From Phycisphaerae bacterium (GTDB lineage Bacteria > Planctomycetota > Phycisphaerae > Sedimentisphaerales > Anaerohalosphaeraceae): a stretch of DNA of 13,194 nucleotides. The translations under genes and the position numbers were made by a program. The stretch lies in contig JAIPFN010000155.1 in NCBI GenBank assembly GCA_021736615.1, forward strand, positions 1 through 13,194, written 5' to 3'. Position 1 is the stretch's first letter. Each line of letters starts with the position of its first letter. Below, piece by piece: positions 1 through 6,997 of this stretch. Below the pieces are notes generated by a model. The model made no database searches. It saw nothing but the letters and a program-made list of their open reading frames with translations, and was not told the origin of the DNA.

Positions 1-122
1 GGAATCTGGACAAGAGGCAAGAAGGGCCGATAACAGTCATTTAAAGCCTGGCGATCTGCATTTTTAATGGAATTTGAGACTTTTGCAGGCATTTAACAAT
101 ACTTTTTACGGGCAACAGGTAT
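1..122. other. Left-edge spacer, possible tail of an upstream gene
   Basis: All three plus frames close within the first 70 bases (for example one ends at 31-33 and another near 65), so the end of an upstream gene could lie here, but I cannot choose a frame. The AT-rich stretch at about 71-110 probably holds the promoter of the efflux operon. A TTGAGA-like box is at 74-79, but no convincing -10 sits at the right distance. Confidence 0.3.
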
Positions 123-2114
123 ATGCGTTTTTCCTTTATTATTGTTCACAAAATCCGACTTATCAGCTTTGTTCTGATCGCTGTTATAATGGCCGGTTGC
201 ATGGAACCTGCTCAGCATAGAAAAAAAGCAGATGAAGCGGCCTACAATATAATCAAGTACAAGCAGATCGAAAACATGGGTCAACCTGAACTTTTCTCGC
301 TAGCTCGTCCCAGCGACCTGCTGCGGAGGCGTTTGCTTACCGATCAGGGTCTGCAATTTCCTGACGAGACTTCGCTGGGCAGCGATAAACTTCCGCATAT
401 CGAGCACTGGCCGGACCCGGAATACCTCAAAGCCCATCCGGACAACAAATCTCCAAGACCGTTCGTCGATGTCAAGTTAATGAAGATATCGCTAATCGAC
501 GCACTTCAGATCGGGGCGAGAAACTCATTCGCATACCAGAGTGAAAAAGAAGATATCTTCAGGACGGCACTTCGGCTTGACCTGGAGATGAACGACTTCC
601 GGTCGATCTTCGCCCAACAGTTCCAGTCTATTATCTCCTCGGACTCAACGGGCAATAAAACCGTCAGCGACCTGAGGAATTCTTCGACAACTTCTGCCGG
701 CAAGAAACTCGAAACCGGAGCAGTCTTCGCTACCGATCTCGCCGTCGACCTGGTAAACCTTCTTTCTTCGGGCGGTTCCTCGGCATCTGGTGTAAGTCTC
801 GATACGTCTATCTCGATCCCGCTGCTTAGAGGTTCAGGTAAACATATCGTTCGCGAACCACTGACGCAAGCCGAACGTGATGTCGCTTACGAAATTTTTG
901 ATTTCGATGAATTCAAACGAGCATTCGCAGTAGATATCGCGAAAGAATACTTCGACGTGCTCAGGAAACTCGACCAGATAACAAACGCAAGAGCGAACTA
1001 TATCAGCCAGAAAAAAACCGCTCTACAAGCCAAAGACCTGGAGGAAAACGGGAATCTTTCGGCTTTTGAAGTTAATCAGGCCAAACAAAATGAACTGAAT
1101 GCACGTGACCGGTGGGTAAGCGCAAAACAGAGCTACGAAAGTTCCCTGGACTCTTTCAAGATTCTTCTGGGACTGCCTACTGATGCGAGAATTGAACTTG
1201 ACGGGACCGAACTTGAATATGTCGTAGGTAACGAGCTTAAAAAACTCGTACATAGTAATCGGAATAATCTCGTAGATGGTTCCGATACACTGACCGCTGA
1301 AGTTAGGGATACAGCAACAGATGCAAAGCAAACGGATATTTCCATTACTCTGAGGAATCTCATAAAGAGATCAGGTATACTGACCGCAGAAGAGGAGGAT
1401 ACAGTAACAGATACAAAGCAAACGTATTCATCCGACGACCCAAACAATCTCGACAAGCCTGGATATATGAATAAGGGTCCGCTGGAGATGCCTTCACATG
1501 AAGCGATCGATCTGGCATTTAAAAACAGGCTTGACCTTAGAGTTGCCCAGGGCAAGGTCTATGACGCACAGAGAAAAGTCGTAGTTGCTGCCGATGACCT
1601 TCGGGCAGAACTTACATTGCTGGGTTCTGCCAGTTCGGGCGGCAGGACAAGCAGTCCAGGTGCAGACAATGCCAAGCTGCGAGGCGATAAGATCGACGCC
1701 TTTGCACTATTAACTCTTGACCTTCCGATCGAAAGAACAGAGGAAAGAGATAATTACCGAAACAGCCTGATTAATATGGAGCAGATACTTCGCAACAAGA
1801 ACCTCCTTGAAGACCAGATCAAACTTGAAATACGCAATGATCTTCGCGAACTTCTGCAGGCCAGGGAAAGCGTCCAGATACAGGCGAAATCGGTTGAGGT
1901 CGCAAAAATACGGATTGAGAGCACAAAGGAATTCTGGAGTTTGGGACGTGCAGTAGTCAGAGATATTCTGGAAGCACAGGACTCACAGCTTGCTGCCAAG
2001 AACTCACTTACATCGGCTGTGATCTCGTACAGAATCGCTGAACTTTCGCTGCAGCGTGATATGGGACTGCTCAAAGTCGGAGCCGACGGGAAATGGCAAG
2101 AGTTTAGTCAATAA
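123..2114 (+). CDS. TolC-like outer-membrane efflux lipoprotein
   Basis: Outer-membrane channel of a tripartite exporter, 663 aa. The N-terminus has a hydrophobic signal (residues about 11-25) ending in a lipobox-like IMAGC, so Cys26 would be lipidated. Two helical OEP repeats follow: roughly 130-365, with VDIAKEYFDVLRKLDQITNA and a later AKQNELNARDRW segment, and roughly 480-655, with EAIDLAFKNRLDLRVAQGKV and a long charged helix near the end. Family members are usually 450-500 aa; the extra length is an N-terminal extension of about 100 residues and an inter-repeat insert containing a duplicated 30-residue unit (about 378-437). The ATG at 123 has only a weak AGG 3 bases upstream, but no other start keeps the signal peptide. 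The adaptor, ATPase and permease genes follow, which supports a MacAB-TolC-type role. The substrate cannot be told. Family assignment is firm in fold, weaker in exact subfamily. Confidence 0.85.
   Translation: MRFSFIIVHKIRLISFVLIAVIMAGCMEPAQHRKKADEAAYNIIKYKQIENMGQPELFSLARPSDLLRRRLLTDQGLQFPDETSLGSDKLPHIEHWPDPEYLKAHPDNKSPRPFVDVKLMKISLIDALQIGARNSFAYQSEKEDIFRTALRLDLEMNDFRSIFAQQFQSIISSDSTGNKTVSDLRNSSTTSAGKKLETGAVFATDLAVDLVNLLSSGGSSASGVSLDTSISIPLLRGSGKHIVREPLTQAERDVAYEIFDFDEFKRAFAVDIAKEYFDVLRKLDQITNARANYISQKKTALQAKDLEENGNLSAFEVNQAKQNELNARDRWVSAKQSYESSLDSFKILLGLPTDARIELDGTELEYVVGNELKKLVHSNRNNLVDGSDTLTAEVRDTATDAKQTDISITLRNLIKRSGILTAEEEDTVTDTKQTYSSDDPNNLDKPGYMNKGPLEMPSHEAIDLAFKNRLDLRVAQGKVYDAQRKVVVAADDLRAELTLLGSASSGGRTSSPGADNAKLRGDKIDAFALLTLDLPIERTEERDNYRNSLINMEQILRNKNLLEDQIKLEIRNDLRELLQARESVQIQAKSVEVAKIRIESTKEFWSLGRAVVRDILEAQDSQLAAKNSLTSAVISYRIAELSLQRDMGLLKVGADGKWQEFSQ
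1255..1455 (+). repeat. In-frame 90-bp tandem duplication inside the TolC-like gene
   Basis: Bases 1255-1344 and 1345-1434 align at an offset of exactly 90 bp, with a third partial copy to about 1455. The best-conserved parts are 1284-1334 and 1374-1424 (51 bp each, both ending in GCAAAGCAAACG). In protein these are two 30-residue units containing LTAEVRDTATDAKQT and LTAEEEDTVTDTKQT. They are polar and acidic and lie between the two OEP repeats, so they probably form a flexible linker. Confidence 0.8.
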
Positions 2115-2135
2115 TTAATAGTTAATAGTATTTAG
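2115..2135 (+). repeat. Short heptamer repeat after the TolC-like stop codon
   Basis: Two exact TTAATAG heptamers (2115-2121 and 2122-2128) and a degenerate third, TATTTAG (2129-2135), begin directly after the TAA stop at 2112-2114 and fill most of the spacer before the adaptor gene. It resembles the longer heptamer array at 6935-6997 in layout. Confidence 0.6.
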
Positions 2136-2151
2136 TTTTTTGAGAAGTAAT

Positions 2152-3864
2152 ATGAAAAAAATCAGAAACAAAAAAATATTTATATTGATCGTTCTTATCA
2201 CCGTTTGCGGAGCAGTTGGGTATGCATTATATACACAAAAGTTCAAAACCGGCGATGGTTCTCAAGAGCTTTCTCTGTTTACTGTCGAGCAAGGCCCGCT
2301 TACTATCAGCGTTTTGGAGGCCGGGACGATCAACGCTCGCGATGTCGAGATCATTAAATCCGAAGTAGAGGGAAACACAACTGTTCTCTGGGTGATCGAG
2401 GAAGCGACTAAAGTCAAAAAAGGCGACAAACTCATCGAACTTGACGCCAGCCAATTGAACGATGACAAGAATAAACAGGAGATATCACTGCAGAATGCCA
2501 AAACCGCATTCATCATCGCAAAGGAAACCCTTGAAGTTGTCAAAAACAAAGCTAAAAGCGACGTTGAACAAGCCGATCTGACCCATATATTTGCCAAGAT
2601 GGACCAGATAAAATACGAAGAAGGCGAATACCCCACACAGCTCAAAGACAGTGAGGAAAAGATCAAGATCGCAGTAAAAGAAGAGGCGCGGGCATCTGAG
2701 AAATTTAAAGGTTCAATGAAACTTTTCGAAAAAGAATACATCTCGGAGACAGAAAAAACGGGTGACGAAATTGCCTGGAAAAAGGCTCAACTTGACCTTA
2801 TACTTCAAAAAAGCCAGCTTGACCTCTTAAAAAATCACACACACACCAGAAAGCTCGCAGAACTCCAAAGCAACGTAAAACAAGCCGAGATGGCACTTGA
2901 AAGAACCAAGCGTAAAGCCGACGCCGATATCTTCGAGTCCGATGCACAACTTAAAAGTTCAGAGGCTAAATACAACAGCGAACAAACCATCCTCGACAAG
3001 ATCGTCCAGCAGATCAGCAAGACCGTAATATTAGCACCAAACGACGGCAGGATCATCTATGCGTCCAGTACGAAAGCAAGCTGGAGAAGCAGCGACGAAC
3101 CTCTGTCTGAAGGTGTAAGCGTACACGAGCGTGAGGAACTCTTCCACCTGCCCAAAGCCGACCTTCTAAGCGTTGTTGCAAACGTACACGAAGCGAACCT
3201 CGATAAAGTTAAGCTCGGTTCGCGGGTTTCGATAAAAGTCGACGCGGTGCCCGGTGAAGTTTTCACCGGTGTAGTCGGTAAAATCGCAATCATGCCCGAT
3301 GCAAGGATGATTTATATAAACCCTAATCTGAAGGTTTACAAAACGGAAATGTTCATCGATGAAAATCCAAACGGCGCGACGAAACTGCTTAAAACCGGAA
3401 TGGGATGTCAGGCGGAAGTGATGACAGCTCACTACGAAAACGCGGTCTATGTGCCTATTCAGACAGTGATCACTGTCGGAGATCAACCTACGGTTTATGT
3501 CTATGAAAACGGAAAAACAATCCCGAGGAATGTTACGATCGGCCAGGACAACAACAGGATGGTCCACATACTAAGCGGACTGAAAAAAGGAGAGCAAGTT
3601 CTGATGACCCCTCCGCTGTCAAAAGCAGAGGTCAGGAATAACGGAAAATTCGGCGAGGACAAACCCGGTCAGGACGACAAACCTGACCGCATGGATCAAC
3701 CTGACGGCATGGATCAACCCGACGGCGACGGCAAACCTCAAGGGGGTGGCGGAACTGGAAGACAAGGCGGTGGTGGCAGTAAGAATCGTCCCGGCGGAGG
3801 GCAGAGACCCACAGCAGGCGGTGGAGCAAGAAAAGTACCTGAAAGAAGTCCGGAGAACGGATAA
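2152..3864 (+). CDS. Periplasmic adaptor of a MacA/HlyD-type efflux pump
   Basis: Membrane-fusion protein that would link the inner-membrane ABC permease to the TolC-like channel, 570 aa from the chosen start. The ATG at 2152 is preferred because GAGAAG lies at 2142-2147; an in-frame TTG at 2140 would add four residues but overlaps that site. A single N-terminal membrane segment (about residues 8-24) anchors it. Next come the first half of a lipoyl/barrel-sandwich domain (about 65-105), a long lysine- and glutamate-rich coiled coil (about 105-290), the second lipoyl half with ILAPNDGRI (about 296), and beta-barrel and membrane-proximal domains to about 495. The last 74 residues or so form an unusual low-complexity Gly/Pro/Asp/Gln tail not expected in this family, with a direct MDQPDG repeat. 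The stop shares one base with the next ATG, indicating translational coupling. Confidence 0.88.
   Translation: MKKIRNKKIFILIVLITVCGAVGYALYTQKFKTGDGSQELSLFTVEQGPLTISVLEAGTINARDVEIIKSEVEGNTTVLWVIEEATKVKKGDKLIELDASQLNDDKNKQEISLQNAKTAFIIAKETLEVVKNKAKSDVEQADLTHIFAKMDQIKYEEGEYPTQLKDSEEKIKIAVKEEARASEKFKGSMKLFEKEYISETEKTGDEIAWKKAQLDLILQKSQLDLLKNHTHTRKLAELQSNVKQAEMALERTKRKADADIFESDAQLKSSEAKYNSEQTILDKIVQQISKTVILAPNDGRIIYASSTKASWRSSDEPLSEGVSVHEREELFHLPKADLLSVVANVHEANLDKVKLGSRVSIKVDAVPGEVFTGVVGKIAIMPDARMIYINPNLKVYKTEMFIDENPNGATKLLKTGMGCQAEVMTAHYENAVYVPIQTVITVGDQPTVYVYENGKTIPRNVTIGQDNNRMVHILSGLKKGEQVLMTPPLSKAEVRNNGKFGEDKPGQDDKPDRMDQPDGMDQPDGDGKPQGGGGTGRQGGGGSKNRPGGGQRPTAGGGARKVPERSPENG
3691..3726 (+). repeat. 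18-bp tandem repeat in the adaptor tail
   Basis: Two 18-bp units, 3691-3708 and 3709-3726, differ by one base and encode MDQPDG twice. They lie in the low-complexity C-terminal tail and probably arose by slippage. Confidence 0.7.
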
Positions 3865-4580
3865 TGCAGATCAGTAATTCGCATACATCTGAAGACGCAC
3901 TTATCAGGCTTAACGACGTCAGGAAAACATACCAGATGGGTAACGAGCAGGTTCACGCATTAGCCGGCGTGAGTATCTCATTTAAGAAAGGTAGTTTCTG
4001 GGCTATCATGGGACCCAGCGGTTCCGGTAAAAGTACGATGCTTAATGTTCTCGGCTGCCTTGACCGTGTAACAAGCGGAAGTTATGTCCTGCATGACGAA
4101 GATGTAAGCACGCTTGGCGATGACGCGCTCAGCGAGCACAGGCTTAAACACCTGGGATTTATTTTCCAGAGTTTTAACCTGATCCCGCAGATAACCGTTC
4201 AGAAAAACATAGAGCTTCCGCTTTACTACCTCGGGTGGGAAGCAGAAGAAAGCGCCGAACGCGCGATAGAGCTTGCCGGTAAAGTCGGACTTCAGGATCG
4301 CCTTGGGCATAAACCTACGGAACTTTCGGGCGGTCAGATGCAAAGAGTGGCAATCGCACGGGCACTGGCCAACGACCCGGAAATACTCCTTGCCGACGAA
4401 CCTACCGGAAATCTTGACTCGACAACCGGGATTCAGATCATGGATCTCATATGCGAGCTTAACGAACTTGGCAAGACTATCATCATGGTAACGCATGAGC
4501 CGAAGGTCGCCGCGTATGCCGGCTTCAATCTGCATAGGCGTGACGGCTTGATTTCGCGTATCGAGGAGAATACCAGATGA
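3864..4580 (+). CDS. ABC transporter ATP-binding protein (MacB/LolD type)
   Basis: Cytoplasmic ATPase that powers the permease, 238 aa, a normal length for a stand-alone subunit of this family. All nucleotide-binding motifs are intact: Walker A GPSGSGKS (50-57), Q-loop FQSFN with Gln102, signature LSGGQ (154-158) followed by MQRVAIARAL, Walker B ILLADE (174-179) with catalytic Glu179, the D-loop in TGNLD, and switch His211 in VTHEP. The sequence around EPTGNLD and the ALAGVSISFKKG start are typical of the LolD/MacB/FtsE group. The start codon overlaps the adaptor stop by one base, and a GGAG at 3852-3855 serves as ribosome binding site. In MacB proper the ATPase and permease are fused; here they are separate genes. 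Confidence 0.95.
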   Translation: MQISNSHTSEDALIRLNDVRKTYQMGNEQVHALAGVSISFKKGSFWAIMGPSGSGKSTMLNVLGCLDRVTSGSYVLHDEDVSTLGDDALSEHRLKHLGFIFQSFNLIPQITVQKNIELPLYYLGWEAEESAERAIELAGKVGLQDRLGHKPTELSGGQMQRVAIARALANDPEILLADEPTGNLDSTTGIQIMDLICELNELGKTIIMVTHEPKVAAYAGFNLHRRDGLISRIEENTR

Positions 4581-5845
4581 AACAATCCAGGATAACGAGA
4601 AATATTCTTCTTGGCATCGAAAACCTTTTGCTTCACAAGCTCCGCACATTTCTTACTATGCTCGGTGTTGTGTTCGGGGTCGGATCGGTTGTCGCGATGT
4701 TGTCGGTGGGCGAAGGGGCCAGCCAGGAAGCAATGGAACAGATACGCAAGATCGGCAGTAACAATATTATTATCAGTTCGATCCATTCGGACGACGAAAA
4801 GTCAAGCTCAACGGTACACTCGCATATGTCAATCTACGGGCTGACTTACGATGACTACAGAAGGATATCGGAATCTATCACCGCTGTTAAGCAGACAGTG
4901 CCGGTTAAGATCATAAATCAGGATGCACGATTTAGTACCCGCATGATGGAACTGCGGGTGGTTGGGACGACGCATAAATGGTTCGATATGCTTGAAAGAC
5001 AGGTTATTGCCGGAAGGGTTATTCTGCCGCATGACAGCGAGAATAAAGCAAATGTGGTGGTACTGACGGAATTCGGGGCAAGGAGAATTCTGGCTACCGG
5101 AAATTCTATCGGCGAAACACTTCGCATCGGCAACGATTATTTTACGATTGTCGGCATTGTAAGGAGCGAAGGCGGGATGGCCGGAAATATTCAGATGCCC
5201 GACGAACAGACAGACGCCTATATACCCATAGAGGTCGCAAAAACCTACTTCGGCGATATTACCAATAAAACTACGGCCGGGGCGAGGATAAGCGAGATGG
5301 TCGAACTGCACAAGATCATCGTTCAAGTTGATTCTCTGGACAATGTTATTTTGACGGCCAATAGTATTGAGGCGATGCTAAGACGCTTCCATAAAAAAGA
5401 GGACTACAGTATTTCCGTGCCGCTTGCTCTTTTGCGCCAAGCCGAGGCAACCAAGCGAACTTTTAATATCGTACTGGGTTCTATCGCGGCGATCAGCCTG
5501 CTCGTCGGCGGCATCGGCATTATGAATATCATGCTAGCCTCTGTAACCGAAAGAACCCGTGAGATCGGAATACGCCGCGCGATCGGTGCAAAACGCGGCC
5601 AGATCATCAGCCAGTTCATTATCGAAACGGTCGTGCTGTCGACGGTCGGCGGGTTTATCGGAATCGCGATAGGCGTGGCGATTCCGTGGGCGATAACTTT
5701 CTTCTCGGGCATGCCGACGGTCGTGACAATGTCGAGCATATTCCTGTCGGTCGGAATAAGCATCGGCGTAGGAGTAATCTTCGGACTATACCCGGCAGTA
5801 AGAGCAGCAAACGTAGACCCAATCATAGCACTAAGACACGAATAA
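4577..5845 (+). CDS. ABC transporter permease (MacB-type, FtsX domain)
   Basis: Inner-membrane subunit of the exporter, 422 aa. It has the four-helix mechanotransmitter layout: TM1 at about 24-44, a large periplasmic domain (about 46-290) with the MacB core motifs VVGTTHKWFDMLERQVIAGR and YFTIVGIV, then TM2 (297-320), TM3 (348-374) and TM4 (385-407). It ends with the hallmark YPAVRAANVDPIIALRHE. The coupling segment TERTREIGIRRAIGAKR after TM2 contacts the ATPase in homologues. The ATG overlaps the ATPase stop as ATGA, with GAGGAG at 4563-4568 as ribosome binding site. It is the last gene of the efflux operon; the next gene is convergent. The substrate is unknown: drugs, lipoproteins, peptides or glycolipids are all possible for this family. 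Confidence 0.94.
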   Translation: MKQSRITRNILLGIENLLLHKLRTFLTMLGVVFGVGSVVAMLSVGEGASQEAMEQIRKIGSNNIIISSIHSDDEKSSSTVHSHMSIYGLTYDDYRRISESITAVKQTVPVKIINQDARFSTRMMELRVVGTTHKWFDMLERQVIAGRVILPHDSENKANVVVLTEFGARRILATGNSIGETLRIGNDYFTIVGIVRSEGGMAGNIQMPDEQTDAYIPIEVAKTYFGDITNKTTAGARISEMVELHKIIVQVDSLDNVILTANSIEAMLRRFHKKEDYSISVPLALLRQAEATKRTFNIVLGSIAAISLLVGGIGIMNIMLASVTERTREIGIRRAIGAKRGQIISQFIIETVVLSTVGGFIGIAIGVAIPWAITFFSGMPTVVTMSSIFLSVGISIGVGVIFGLYPAVRAANVDPIIALRHE

Positions 5846-5901
5846 CCCCCAAACAAAAACCCGAAGCGCCAGCGCAGGGATAATCACTGTGCTCAAAAAA
5901 C

Positions 5902-6008
5902 GAATAACCAACACCCAACAAGGAATATCGAACAAGGAAGAAAAAAGCAAACAGCTCAGACTGTTTTTAATTGGTTATTGGTTATTCCTTGTTCGTTATT
6001 GGATATTC
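5902..6008. repeat. Inverted pair of a 38-bp element between convergent genes
   Basis: The plus-strand copy is 5971-6008. Its reverse complement aligns without gaps to 5902-5939, with 29 of 38 positions equal by my count. The inner arms 5924-5939 and 5985-6000 are complementary at 15 of 16 positions and could form a cruciform or RNA stem around the small hairpin at 5949-5966. A second, almost identical plus-strand copy is at 6890-6927. Confidence 0.75.
5949..5968. terminator. Possible bidirectional terminator
   Basis: AAACAG (5949-5954) and CTGTTT (5961-5966) form a 6-bp stem with a 6-base loop. A T-run follows on the plus strand, and on the minus strand the stem is followed by GCTTTTTT. It lies between the convergent permease and DUF4190 genes. 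The stem is short and AU-rich, so it would be weak by itself; the flanking inverted repeat may strengthen it. Confidence 0.4.
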
Positions 6009-6049
6009 AATAAACTTACAGCTCGCGATAAAACGCTCCTGTCCGCCAC

Positions 6050-6811
6050 CTAAAGCCCCTGATCTACCGTCCATCGCAAACTGTCAAGGTTTTCTGTCTT
6101 AATGAATACTACATAACCGTCATTAAAGAGAACATTGCACCCATCGCCCCTGTGGTTTTCTGTTGTTAATAGTTCCGCCCCGCCTACCTGATTCCAGCCG
6201 GGCCCGCATTCAAACATCACAACCATATCCGGCGGCGCAGTCGCACCAAACTTAACGGCATTGGCGTTAAGAGCGTAGTGGGATCGGCCCGGTTCGGCAC
6301 TTGGGCATACGAAACTCTGAGGCCCTACACCAGCATGAGTCATCAGCAGATCGCACCACTGCGATCCTGTAGGGTATTTATCGCCGTAATCAAATGCATA
6401 AACATTCATCGCGTTTGCCATCCCCTTCATGTTAGTCCCGCAAACCAGCCTTTCGGACAGCACCTTAACTTTACCAAAGGCAGGCATGAATATCGCCAGC
6501 AGCATTGCGAATATGGGTAGTACTATCACCGGCATAGCAATACCGGCTATAGCCAGACCCATCCCTTTTTGCCTGCCTTGGCTCTTGTTGATCTTTACCA
6601 GAGATATTATTCCCATGATAATCGCCGGGATCGCCGTAATAAAACATGTAAAGACACTCAGAATCCCGCACACAAGCGAAGCTATTGCCAGCCCACTTGT
6701 CTTTGCAGGTTCTGCCACTGCCGGCGAATCGCTCCAATCCAAAGCCCCGCTGCATGATTGACAAAACCGAACCCCATCAACATTTTCCGCACCACATTTT
6801 GGACAATACAT
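6050..6811 (-). CDS. Zinc-ribbon, DUF4190 and pseudopilin-like H-X-DG protein
   Basis: Hypothetical membrane protein, 253 aa; function unknown. It begins with a zinc ribbon, CPKC (3-6) and CQSC (17-20). A DUF4190-type hydrophobic region follows (about 39-108), with two or three membrane segments around [16 protein letters not shown] and the small-residue-rich [12 protein letters not shown]. From about 109 on it resembles the body of planctomycete pseudopilin/DUF1559-like proteins, in the segment that includes [20 protein letters not shown]. It ends with [15 protein letters not shown], an H-X-DG motif with ten residues between His220 and Asp231 where the named domain has nine. No type IV prepilin leader is present, so it is probably not processed like a pilin. 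GGAG 7 bases before the ATG supports the start. Direct repeats flank the gene, and it stands apart from pyk upstream. Confidence 0.82.
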   Translation of the reverse strand: MYCPKCGAENVDGVRFCQSCSGALDWSDSPAVAEPAKTSGLAIASLVCGILSVFTCFITAIPAIIMGIISLVKINKSQGRQKGMGLAIAGIAMPVIVLPIFAMLLAIFMPAFGKVKVLSERLVCGTNMKGMANAMNVYAFDYGDKYPTGSQWCDLLMTHAGVGPQSFVCPSAEPGRSHYALNANAVKFGATAPPDMVVMFECGPGWNQVGGAELLTTENHRGDGCNVLFNDGYVVFIKTENLDSLRWTVDQGL

Positions 6812-6889
6812 TTGCTGCTCCTTTTGAATTATTAAGTAATAACTTTTCTGTTACGTCTAATCGCCCAGCTCACGCTGCCGCGCTTTTAT

Positions 6890-6927
6890 TTGGTTATTGG
6901 TTATTCCTTGTTCATTATTGGATATTC
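6890..6927 (+). repeat. Second direct copy of the 38-bp element
   Basis: It matches 5971-6008 at 37 of 38 positions (G5995 versus A6914). The two copies flank the DUF4190/H-X-DG gene in the same orientation, 919 bp apart start to start. Each contains TTGGTTATTGG, TTATTCCTTGTTC and TTATTGGATATTC sub-blocks. Confidence 0.85.
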
Positions 6928-6934
6928 GCTTTTT

Positions 6935-6997
6935 GCTAATCGCTAATCGCTAATTGCTAATTGCTAATTGCTGACAGCTGACAGCTGACAGCTAATC
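6935..6997 (+). repeat. Nine-unit heptamer tandem array
   Basis: Nine contiguous 7-bp units read GCTAATC (twice), GCTAATT (three times), GCTGACA (three times) and GCTAATC (once). They start 7 bp after the 38-bp element and run into the pyk coding region: the last unit encodes the final Asp and the TAG stop of pyk on the minus strand. Confidence 0.92.

Noticed and set aside
2140..2151. TTG start of the adaptor gene
   Set aside because: The TTG overlaps the likely ribosome binding site GAGAAG that serves the ATG at 2152.
3978..4649. 223-codon open frame on the minus strand opposite the ABC ATPase gene
   Set aside because: The plus-strand ATPase has every family motif; the minus frame shows no family pattern and is a shadow.
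6823..6836. TTATTA/TAATAA inverted repeat upstream of the DUF4190 gene as an operator
   Set aside because: It is short and purely AT, which chance explains easily, and no clear promoter boxes flank it.
6935..6997. CRISPR array
   Set aside because: The units are 7 bp and contiguous without spacers, and no cas gene is in view.
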